Positions 33,620 through 40,670 of a stretch of DNA of 64,000 bases are shown piece by piece. The notes under the pieces were generated by a model. The model had not been told where the DNA came from. It made no database searches and was given only the letters and a program-made list of their open reading frames with translations. The stretch comes from Kordiimonas sp. SCSIO 12603 (GTDB lineage Bacteria > Pseudomonadota > Alphaproteobacteria > Sphingomonadales > Kordiimonadaceae): positions 1,711,520-1,775,519 of the forward strand of contig NZ_CP073748.1 of NCBI RefSeq assembly GCF_024398035.1. The letters are read 5' to 3'. Position 1 is the stretch's first letter. Every line of letters starts with the position of its first letter. The position numbers were made by a program, and so were the translations under genes.

Positions 33620-34912
33620 CTATGCCTTGCGGGTGGCCTTAATAGAAAAGTCAATTTTCTTGATCAAGCTATTTCTAGGTTCACAATCGACATAGTATTT
33701 CAACAATATGCTTTTGAGCTTATGCAATAGCTCTATCACCCCTTCTGAAGTGCGTGCCTCTATCACAAACGGGTCATCAGCATCTACATCCCCGTAGTAA
33801 AATAGGTCATATTTATCGGTTTCTTCACGACTATGTTCCGCGAAAAACCAATCTTCCAGAATGCTCTTAAGCTTGTTCATTCGACCATACACTGACCAAG
33901 GTCTTTCTGGTGCCTGTTGAATTGCTTTAATGATGCGGGCAGCTTCTAAGTGTTTTGGAATTGGCATTGCTGCATTTGGGCGTCGATCATTGTAGGAAGA
34001 CTGCAATCTCATAGGAATCGTCTTCTTAGTAGAGACGCGGTAAATAGTGCCTTTTGCTTGGGCGCGTCGTTTGTCTTGAGGAGATTTCGCTAGTGGGCTT
34101 AGGAAGACTTCGTGGTCATCTGCCGAGGTACCATTCCATGTTTCTTCTGTGATGGGTTCATCTATTGCGTCTATCTTTGACATCAGACCTTGGAAGTCAT
34201 AATCGCTAGAAGCGTCTGCAACGACGAATAGCTCGCATTCATGAGGATAATACATACCCGCCCACTTTGATTTCAGAATATGCCAATTATGTTTCTTTGC
34301 CCAATCTTCACGTCCCGCATCGATAACCGCTGGCGCATAAGGTTCATCAATCAGAATAAACTGTCCGGTTGAGGGATCGAACCAGTCCGTGGAATGATCT
34401 GTTTTTGGCAACCTGTTATTTCTATCCCGGTTTGGGTAAGCTGCTTCAAAATCTTTTGATGGCTTTAGACCTGTGGCTTCCATAAAGCGCAAAGTTCTGA
34501 CTGCTGAACAAATCATTCTTCGTGCCTCGCTCTGCGAATGACTTTGCTCATCTTTCACTAGATGGTCGGGCGCTACCACTCTAAACCAATCTAGCCCGCG
34601 CGCTTTCCGTAATTCAGATTTACTTGCTATTTCAAGTACTGGACTTGCCAGTGTAACTTTGAGAGTTTCTCTGCCAATTTTACGCACTTTGTTATCATAC
34701 CAATATGCCGTCAGAAAAAGCTCCTCGCCCTGAGCGTCATTGGAGGTAACATTTTGAAATTGTTTACGTGCATGGGTATAATTCGCAAAAGACCCTGCTT
34801 TCGCCGCTATGTCCAAAGCTTTGTTATGGGGGATGCCATTAGCTTTTTTAAGCTGTTTGGCGTAACGCTTGATGCCATCAAGAGAAGATGGCTGAATGTT
34901 GTCTTTCAACAT
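33620..34912 (-). CDS. Hypothetical protein, possibly DUF5623 family
   Basis: A 430-residue soluble protein. The N-terminal 50 residues (SLDGIKRYAKQLKKANGIPHNKALDIAAKAGSFANYTHA) resemble the start of DUF5623-type proteins often carried on alphaproteobacterial plasmids and islands; I give this name from memory. The rest has many acidic and aromatic residues and no motif I know. It is transcribed alone toward the left, beside the IS remnant. Function unknown. Confidence 0.6.
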   Translation of the reverse strand: MLKDNIQPSSLDGIKRYAKQLKKANGIPHNKALDIAAKAGSFANYTHARKQFQNVTSNDAQGEELFLTAYWYDNKVRKIGRETLKVTLASPVLEIASKSELRKARGLDWFRVVAPDHLVKDEQSHSQSEARRMICSAVRTLRFMEATGLKPSKDFEAAYPNRDRNNRLPKTDHSTDWFDPSTGQFILIDEPYAPAVIDAGREDWAKKHNWHILKSKWAGMYYPHECELFVVADASSDYDFQGLMSKIDAIDEPITEETWNGTSADDHEVFLSPLAKSPQDKRRAQAKGTIYRVSTKKTIPMRLQSSYNDRRPNAAMPIPKHLEAARIIKAIQQAPERPWSVYGRMNKLKSILEDWFFAEHSREETDKYDLFYYGDVDADDPFVIEARTSEGVIELLHKLKSILLKYYVDCEPRNSLIKKIDFSIKATRKA

Positions 34913-35264
34913 ATCTATTCTCCTGGCCTGTCAGAAAGTGTCGTCCGTCAACCACTGCTCACAAGCCCAGAATAAATATATTGGGTGTGAAATTAAATGA
35001 AGTAGTGCTGTCAACAGCTTCGCAAAAACGGACGGCAAGCTCCTACCAAGAGCTAGATAGTAACATAAGCCTTGTGATGGAAAATTTCAATAGCTAGGTG
35101 GTTTAAATTCACAGCAATGTTCCTCTTGGAGGCAGGCTTTATCCACTATAAAGTTGTCAACGAATTGAATGATAATAACGCCTTATTTTGTTAACTGCTG
35201 TCGATTCATTAGCTGTCCGCTTATGACCGATAGCGATTCATATCAATTTATTGAAGCAATTTAA
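34913..35264. other. 352-bp gap; possible oriT region
   Basis: No ORF with coding character. It lies between the hypothetical gene and the 3' end of the relaxase gene. An 8-bp sequence, CGATTCAT, occurs twice (about 35200 and 35236), and a short inverted pair (CGTCCGT / ACGGACG) spans about 34942-35030. An origin of transfer should lie near the relaxase genes, but I cannot point to a nick site. Confidence 0.3.
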
Positions 35265-36563
35265 TTATCCCAACTGCAAACCTCGTTTTTTACTTCGATA
35301 CAATTGCCGTTCGCGGCTCCTATCCTTTGATTTAGAATGGGCTATTGGCTTACAAAGTCCGAGAGCTTGCCCAACCAATCCATGCAAGAACTTACGTTCT
35401 TCTTTTTGAGTGTATTTCAGGCGCTTCTTTTCCTGTTGTAACACCTGCCGTTCGGCAAGTTGCTTGAGAATGATAGTATCTTTCTGTTGCTGGTGCGCTT
35501 TCGCCTGTTCCCATGCCTTGAGCTGAGCCTCTTTCTTCCTTTGTACAGTTTTGCCAGATAGGAAGTCCCAAACACCCAATAAGCCTTTCTTGACCTTTTT
35601 AGCGTTTCGCTGTTGCAGGTTTTGTCTTTCGAGTTTTTGACGCTTAGCGAGGCTTTGGCGTGTTAGCTTCTGTTGCTTGGCAAGGGTGAATATCTTTTCC
35701 TGCAAGATGCTCTTTTCAGCATGATGGTTTTGCTTTTGCTGTTTGATCAGGTTTTTCAGGTTAGGTGTTATGTTCTCTCTAAACTTGGCCTTTGCTTCAT
35801 CAACAGACGGCAGCTTGTCAGGTTCACCTAATCGTTCTCTGACTTCCTTGGTTTTTACACCAGCATATCTAGCAAGTGAGTAAACTTCACCCTGATAATC
35901 AACAGCTACAAAACCGCGCCTGTCACCTTTGGCTAACATAAAGCCATGTTCTGAAAGGGCTGCATTAAGTGCTTTTGTGCTATCTGAATATTGCCAAGCT
36001 TCTTGGAATATCTGTTTTATTTCTCTGGGGTCACGACCAGATCTTAAAGCCTGTTGCCATTCAGCCAGATCAAAGTTTGTCGGGTCACGTAAAGCGCGGT
36101 CTTTTAAGCCATCAGGTAGCTTCCAACCATGCTCAAGATAGAGTTCTTTTGAAAGTTCGGTCAGGCGGCGTTTAAAGAAAGGCAGGTTAACAGCCTTGAG
36201 CTTATCATCTTCAATGCCAATCCGTGACCAGACCACATGCGCATGACGCCTACCTTCTTTTTCATGGAAGACAATTGCTCTTGGCTGACCTTCCAAACCA
36301 AGGCGTTTTTCTACTTCATCAGCAGCACGGATAAAGGCGGATGTTGCCACCTGTTCGTGTGCAGGTGGGTTAAGAGATAGAGAAAACAAATACTGCTTAC
36401 ATCTAGTTGCTTTAGATACAGCATACGCTTCATCAAATGCCCCTTTAAGGTCATTGGCAATAAAGCCGCGCATTTCATGTATTTCTACATGCTCGTTTTC
36501 TTCTTTCATGAGGTGGTTTGCCAGTTCATGCCCACCACCTCTCTGGCTGGCTTTTAAGATCAT
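35265..36563 (-). CDS. Relaxase / mobilization nuclease
   Basis: A 432-residue relaxase that nicks the transfer origin and stays bound to the DNA. The N-terminal domain has the metal-binding histidines in IVFHEKEGRRHAHVVWSRIG (His100, 107, 109), typical of MOBP/MOBQ-type mobilization nucleases. The C-terminal third is a long, basic coiled coil (KQQKLTRQSLAKRQKLERQ). Its start overlaps the stop of the MobC-like gene by four bases (ATGA), so they are translated together. Confidence 0.9.
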   Translation of the reverse strand: MILKASQRGGGHELANHLMKEENEHVEIHEMRGFIANDLKGAFDEAYAVSKATRCKQYLFSLSLNPPAHEQVATSAFIRAADEVEKRLGLEGQPRAIVFHEKEGRRHAHVVWSRIGIEDDKLKAVNLPFFKRRLTELSKELYLEHGWKLPDGLKDRALRDPTNFDLAEWQQALRSGRDPREIKQIFQEAWQYSDSTKALNAALSEHGFMLAKGDRRGFVAVDYQGEVYSLARYAGVKTKEVRERLGEPDKLPSVDEAKAKFRENITPNLKNLIKQQKQNHHAEKSILQEKIFTLAKQQKLTRQSLAKRQKLERQNLQQRNAKKVKKGLLGVWDFLSGKTVQRKKEAQLKAWEQAKAHQQQKDTIILKQLAERQVLQQEKKRLKYTQKEERKFLHGLVGQALGLCKPIAHSKSKDRSRERQLYRSKKRGLQLG

Positions 36564-36898
36564 GAACGTTTACCCAATCCCTGCATAAGCATAAGTCGCA
36601 TATGAGCAATATCTGTACAGGCTTGTGTTAAAGCTTTTTCAGTATCAGGCGATACAACAAGCACACCAAGGCGCGAGCTTTCTGCCATCTCCAGCATAGA
36701 ACCAGCTAAGTCACAGGACGCAAGTTTGGCTAATATGAGAGCAACCTGCTCCCGTGACATACCGCCAGAGGCTTTACGCTTAACAAATACGCAACGTTTC
36801 ACATAGGTAGATAGTTTCTCACTACCAGCACGCTTTTGCAGTTCTGCACGTTCGTCATTGTTCAGGCGAACAGATAAAAGGGTGGAGGCTTTGCTCAT
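36560..36898 (-). CDS. MobC-like mobilization accessory protein
   Basis: A 112-residue basic protein with a ribbon-helix-helix-like N-terminus (LLSVRLNNDERAELQKRAG) and the KLSTYVKRCVF segment seen in plasmid MobC proteins. It would help the relaxase open the transfer origin. It overlaps the next gene (relaxase) and the preceding 72-codon ORF by four bases each, forming a tight chain. Confidence 0.8.
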   Translation of the reverse strand: MSKASTLLSVRLNNDERAELQKRAGSEKLSTYVKRCVFVKRKASGGMSREQVALILAKLASCDLAGSMLEMAESSRLGVLVVSPDTEKALTQACTDIAHMRLMLMQGLGKRS

Positions 36899-37113
36899 GG
36901 CTTCGGCCTCCTGTTCAAATCAGGTCTTGTAGAACGATGTCTAGGCCTTTTTAGCTTGTTAGTTTTTGGAGAGCGTTTAGGAACAACTTTCGCTATGTCA
37001 GCATCATCTTCAAGATGGCTCAACCGGATTTCCCAATCAGCCAACATGTTGAACAATTCATCTAGTTCTTCGGGTGTATATAGGTTCGATGGAGTCCTTT
37101 CGGGCTCCACCAC
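36895..37113 (-). CDS. 72-codon ORF: probable C-terminal extension of the serine recombinase in the circular form
   Basis: The ORF reads VEPERTPSNLYTPEELDELF, then a short helical stretch, and ends with a basic tail (RPRHRSTRPDLNRRPKP). As it stands it has only a GTG start inside the attachment repeat and no ribosome-binding site. When the two 11-bp repeats are superimposed, the recombinase frame at the left end runs directly into this frame, giving a 574-residue protein in the excised circle. Its stop overlaps the mobC start (ATGA). So I read it as a severed gene end rather than an independent gene. Function of the tail is unknown. Confidence 0.6.
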   Translation of the reverse strand: MVEPERTPSNLYTPEELDELFNMLADWEIRLSHLEDDADIAKVVPKRSPKTNKLKRPRHRSTRPDLNRRPKP

Positions 37114-37117
37114 TTTA
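37107..37117 (+). repeat. Right attachment repeat
   Basis: CCACCACTTTA, identical to 17203-17213. The upstream bases CGGGCT resemble the tRNA 3' stem but are not identical, as expected for the element's own att sequence. Confidence 0.65.
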
Positions 37118-37162
37118 TCTCTTTAAATGAGAAGAATGATACGATGTTTGTGTATGTATAAA

Positions 37163-37188
37163 AGCCCCCGAGTTCGGAGGCTTTTTTG
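37163..37188. terminator. Terminator at the right flank of the element
   Basis: A stem GCC(C)CCGA / TCGGAGGC with small loop and flanking A and T runs lies directly after the right att site and just before the end of the leftward DUF2855 gene. Before the insertion it probably also terminated the tRNA transcript. Confidence 0.7.
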
Positions 37189-37189
37189 T

Positions 37190-38284
37190 TTATAGTTTGA
37201 TAATCAAGCCTTGGTCTGGGGCGAAGTTTCCTTTGGAAACATCCTTGAAGTGCTCCTGAAGGCTTTCAAGACCATTTGCTACAGTACAGCTAAGCCAATC
37301 TTTGCTTTTGAGGGCTGCTTTATACATAAAAGTGCCAGAACGCTTGTTAAACTCAGCGGGGCCCCAATCAGCTATCCGTTTTTGGATATGCCCGGGGGCA
37401 AAGAAAAACTCGGAACGGTTTGCTATAATGCCTTCCGCATCATTCTGGAAATCTTCCCAGTGGGTCATCCCAACATTGATCGTGTACTTCATATTGTCGC
37501 CAAGCTGGTTGTGAAGCGACGCCAGCAATTGTTTGTTGCCTGACATATCTACAATGACTGTAGGGATATCCTCAATAGATGAGAGATCATCATATGAAAC
37601 AGTGCCGTTATAAAGCTTAAGGTTTTCCACATACTCACAGTTGCGGTTGGAAGTAACACCGATAATTGAAGGGGCATTATCATCTTCAGCGAGTGCATAA
37701 GCTAGACCAATGCTGGTTTTGCTTGAGGCACTCAGGATAAGTATTTGCTCGACTCCGTGCCAGTTCGCATCTTGTAAGGCATCCCAGATACAGAAGGATG
37801 TAAGATGTAGAGGAAACAGGAGCGAGCGTTCATGTTCCATAGATGGATCATAGGTTTTTTCAGCGCGCACTCTACGGTACATATTGTAGCCAGGCGGGAG
37901 GGTAGAGCGGTGCTCAGAAGCGTCAAAGAAAGTTTCACCCTTCACCATTGCAGGTTTCAGTTTCAGGTAATGCGAGGTGGGAAAATAACCGTAAAGTCGT
38001 TCGCCAACAGGTATTTCTTCGGAGCTTGATGATACAACATCGGCAAAACCCCACACAGGCAGAATACCCCATATTTCGCCATTATCATCCGATGGTGGGA
38101 AAAATTTCCAATAACCGATTTGGTCACCCACAGCACCGTATGTGATGTTATTGGCGGTAAAGGCAAAATGTTCAATTTTTACAAGGATTTCCCCTTCATC
38201 CAGAGTGAAGTCCTGCTCACTATTACCGGTATCTACCACTCGGATGGTGGTGAGATCATCTCTGCGAATTTGAAATTCAGCCAT
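37190..38284 (-). CDS. DUF2855 family protein (quinone-oxidoreductase-like)
   Basis: A 364-residue protein with a shape like medium-chain reductases but of the DUF2855 family: EILVKIEHFAFTANNITYG near the N-terminus, then WGFADVVSSS and a degenerate cofactor domain. The ATG at 38284 is preceded by AAGGAG at the right spacing, and it overlaps the stop of the upstream flavoprotein gene by eight bases. Likely a redox enzyme coupled with that flavoprotein; substrate unknown. Confidence 0.8.
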   Translation of the reverse strand: MAEFQIRRDDLTTIRVVDTGNSEQDFTLDEGEILVKIEHFAFTANNITYGAVGDQIGYWKFFPPSDDNGEIWGILPVWGFADVVSSSSEEIPVGERLYGYFPTSHYLKLKPAMVKGETFFDASEHRSTLPPGYNMYRRVRAEKTYDPSMEHERSLLFPLHLTSFCIWDALQDANWHGVEQILILSASSKTSIGLAYALAEDDNAPSIIGVTSNRNCEYVENLKLYNGTVSYDDLSSIEDIPTVIVDMSGNKQLLASLHNQLGDNMKYTINVGMTHWEDFQNDAEGIIANRSEFFFAPGHIQKRIADWGPAEFNKRSGTFMYKAALKSKDWLSCTVANGLESLQEHFKDVSKGNFAPDQGLIIKL

Positions 38285-39692
38285 TTGGCTGCTCCTTACT
38301 TTCAAGCTGAGCGATAAAGTTCTGCAACATTCCCATTGCAGGCATAGCATTCGCGCGGAACCTGTTCAGGATATCCATTTTCTCTTTGTCGTTTGGGTCA
38401 ACCTCGCTCACCATCTTGCTGAAACCATCCAGACGATTGTTTAGGAGCCAATCCTTCAGCCCTGCATCCTGCGACCATACAAACTGGTTTCGCATGAAGG
38501 CGGCGGTGAAATACAGATAATCTGTGTCGTGGTTTGGCACAGGTACCAGGCCGCAAAGCTCATTTTTCTTTTCTTCTGTATCGTAAGCTGCTTCCACATG
38601 GGCGATGAAAGCCGCACTGAAGACAGGCTGATAGGAGCGCACCATTTGCGGCGTAATTACATTGCCTTGGAAAATAGGTTTCATTTCCACGTTAGTGATC
38701 GCACTTGCCGTACAGTCTACATGCAATTCGCTTGGGCTTGTTGGAATAGTGCCATTTTCCAGAGTGATTGTATCTCTGCCGATATCTGTTACTCGACCCA
38801 TGCGGATGATATTTTTAATGCGGCGTAATTCAGCGAGTTCCAGTTTGCTAACTGTTGCACCGTGGAACATGGAAGGGCGAACGTTTGTATCAATCCGCAG
38901 GAAATATCCGCATGCCTCTAACCTGTCGAACATATCAGTGATGGATGAAGCATTGGCGATGGCTTCCATTTGGCCCGCTTGCGCACCCATGGTGCTGTTA
39001 AAGAACTCAAGTGTTGGTTGGGTGTTCTCTCGGTCCAGCAGCCAGGCGTCTCGCGGCATAATCCAGCGGATTTTATCCGGGTCAGTGCCGTTTTCCAGTA
39101 GCCACAAACAGGCATCAATCCCCGTTTTGCCGCCGCCAATCACTGTATAGCCTTCAGGCGGTTCAGCTTGGCGTGTAAGATCATTCAGTGGGATGAAGCG
39201 CACACTGTTATCAATAGTGAAATTGGGGGTGTGAGTAGAGGGTACTTCGGTTTTTAGGTGCGTGGCATCAACCAGTTTTTTATAGGTAACGGTATGTGTT
39301 TCCCCAGATACTTTGGAAACAAATTTGCCGTCACCTATATAACTGCACATGGGGAAATATTGCACTCGGCCGGAAGGTAGGAATTGCTGACGCATCACTT
39401 CATCAAAATATGCGCTTACTTCAGCGCCAGATGCGAGATCATTCAAACCTTTATTGAGGCCTACCTGATCTTTGGTGCCTTTACTTAGTTCTTTTGAGCT
39501 GACGCCATAATAGGCGGAAGGTTGGTGCAGGGTGACGAAGGGGTAAGCCGCATTCCAGTGACCGCCTGGTTTTGCATATTCATCCACTAGGATGAACGTT
39601 GCGTCAGTTTCCGTAAGCAGGATGTCAGCGAATGCCATGCCCACGGCACCAGTGCCTACAATCAGATAATCTGTTTCGTGCGTGGTTCCCAT
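38277..39692 (-). CDS. FAD/NAD(P)-binding oxidoreductase
   Basis: A 471-residue flavoprotein with an N-terminal dinucleotide-binding motif (YLIVGTGAVGMAFADILL) and a second one in the middle (YTVIGGGKTGIDACLWLL), resembling flavin monooxygenase-like proteins. The motif GGHWNAAYPFVTLHQPSAYYG is characteristic. It is first in an operon with the DUF2855 gene and is divergent from a TetR-family repressor with two palindromes in the shared promoter, which should control it. The substrate is unknown. Confidence 0.8.
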   Translation of the reverse strand: MGTTHETDYLIVGTGAVGMAFADILLTETDATFILVDEYAKPGGHWNAAYPFVTLHQPSAYYGVSSKELSKGTKDQVGLNKGLNDLASGAEVSAYFDEVMRQQFLPSGRVQYFPMCSYIGDGKFVSKVSGETHTVTYKKLVDATHLKTEVPSTHTPNFTIDNSVRFIPLNDLTRQAEPPEGYTVIGGGKTGIDACLWLLENGTDPDKIRWIMPRDAWLLDRENTQPTLEFFNSTMGAQAGQMEAIANASSITDMFDRLEACGYFLRIDTNVRPSMFHGATVSKLELAELRRIKNIIRMGRVTDIGRDTITLENGTIPTSPSELHVDCTASAITNVEMKPIFQGNVITPQMVRSYQPVFSAAFIAHVEAAYDTEEKKNELCGLVPVPNHDTDYLYFTAAFMRNQFVWSQDAGLKDWLLNNRLDGFSKMVSEVDPNDKEKMDILNRFRANAMPAMGMLQNFIAQLESKEQPNG

Positions 39693-39705
39693 ATCTCTCC
39701 CCTTT

Positions 39706-39720
39706 TATAACAGTGTTATA
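39706..39720. promoter_or_regulatory. TetR-type operator 1
   Basis: A perfect inverted repeat TATAAC-AGT-GTTATA. It lies in the divergent promoter between the oxidoreductase operon and the tetR gene, 14 bp from the oxidoreductase start. Confidence 0.75.
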
Positions 39721-39735
39721 TCCTGTACTGTCATA

Positions 39736-39750
39736 TATAACGATGTTATA
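39736..39750. promoter_or_regulatory. TetR-type operator 2
   Basis: A second perfect inverted repeat TATAAC-GAT-GTTATA, extendable by A/T on each side. The two centres are 30 bp apart, about three helical turns, so two dimers could sit on the same DNA face. Confidence 0.75.
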
Positions 39751-39784
39751 TGCTGTCAAGCGATACGGCGTAAGGAAGTGATGA

Positions 39785-40369
39785 GTGACTGATACTAAAG
39801 CGAAAATTTTGAACGCGGCGTCTGAATTGTTTCTTGAAGGAGGAGCGTCGGCTCTCAGTGTACGCGCTATTTCAAAACGAGCGGGATTGTCCACCATCGG
39901 GATTTACAGTCATTTCCAGGGCAAACAGGGTATCCTTGATGCCCTTTACATCGAAGGGTTTGGTTACGTATCAAACGCTGTGAATGTAGAAGAGCAGGGG
40001 GAAGGTCCTCTCGAGCGGATTATTATTGCGGCGGAACGTTACCTGCAAATGGCTGCACATCACAAGGCGCATTATAAATTAGTGTTTGGTGAGGGTGATA
40101 GTAGTTATGAACCCTCTGAAGAAGCAAAGAGTGCTGGCCGTACAGCCTTTGAAGAGCTGGTTAATCAAGCAGCAAAAGCTCTGCCTGATGGAGTAAGTTG
40201 GGCGCAGAAGCAGGAATTCGCCGTTGGCATATGGGCGCTATTACATGGATATGTAAGTTTAAGTGATCACGCTGTTACAAATCTTGTGGAAACCCAGAAT
40301 TGGCGAGACATGATATTGAAATCACTTACCGCTTATGTGCAGGCGCAATTAGAAGCGTTTTCCCACTAA
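39785..40369 (+). CDS. TetR-family transcriptional regulator
   Basis: A 194-residue repressor. The N-terminal helix-turn-helix is AISKRAGLSTIGIYSHFQGKQGILDALY, followed by a ligand-binding helical domain. The start is a GTG at 39785 with AAGGAA seven bases upstream; the ATG at 39781 is out of frame. It is divergent from the oxidoreductase operon and the two identical-arm operators lie between, so it most likely represses that operon and itself. Confidence 0.9.
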   Translation: MTDTKAKILNAASELFLEGGASALSVRAISKRAGLSTIGIYSHFQGKQGILDALYIEGFGYVSNAVNVEEQGEGPLERIIIAAERYLQMAAHHKAHYKLVFGEGDSSYEPSEEAKSAGRTAFEELVNQAAKALPDGVSWAQKQEFAVGIWALLHGYVSLSDHAVTNLVETQNWRDMILKSLTAYVQAQLEAFSH

Positions 40370-40670
40370 AAGAACTAAGGCTTTTCAATAGAATTGGAAT
40401 CAATTTTGTATCCGCAGCTATGCCGTAAGGTTGGAATTTCTATCTTATTGATAAACTTTGGATTATTTCTTCAGTCATAAGAAAAAATTATGTTGATACA
40501 CTGTAGCGATATAGTTTCCCTTGTAACCATTGCTGGTAGCGGCTTTGGGCTCATTTCTGCCACAATTCAATTGGTTAGCCTTTTATACTAATCTTTTGGC
40601 AGCTATTCCCATACCCAATGTTTCCCATTAGAACCTTCAGTGAGTTTGAATTTCTGCTCTGGAGGAAAGT
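40370..40670. other. 301-bp non-coding gap
   Basis: AT-rich leader between the tetR gene and the metalloprotease gene. I see no ORF, RNA gene or convincing promoter hexamers; only the Shine-Dalgarno (GGAGG near 40661) of the protease gene. Confidence 0.4.

Larger units (their letters stand above)
17203..37117. mobile_element. Integrated mobilizable element (IME) at tRNA(CAU)
   Basis: The element is bounded by an 11-bp direct repeat (CCACCACTTTA) at 17203-17213 and 37107-37117; the left copy is the tRNA 3' end plus six bases. Inside are a large serine recombinase at the left edge, a second small resolvase, a relaxase, a MobC-like protein and a VirD4-type coupling protein. There is no mating-pair apparatus, so transfer would need a helper. 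Cargo is mostly of unknown function and parts (22.9-28 kb, 31.9-33.4 kb) are visibly more AT-rich than the chromosome. The boundaries rest on the repeat, the tRNA and the in-frame continuity of the recombinase gene across the joined ends. Confidence 0.8.

Noticed and set aside
37091..37112. A second tRNA gene or tRNA fragment at the right end
   Set aside because: Only the last stem-like bases and CCA are present; no anticodon or D-arm. It is better explained as the element's att site.
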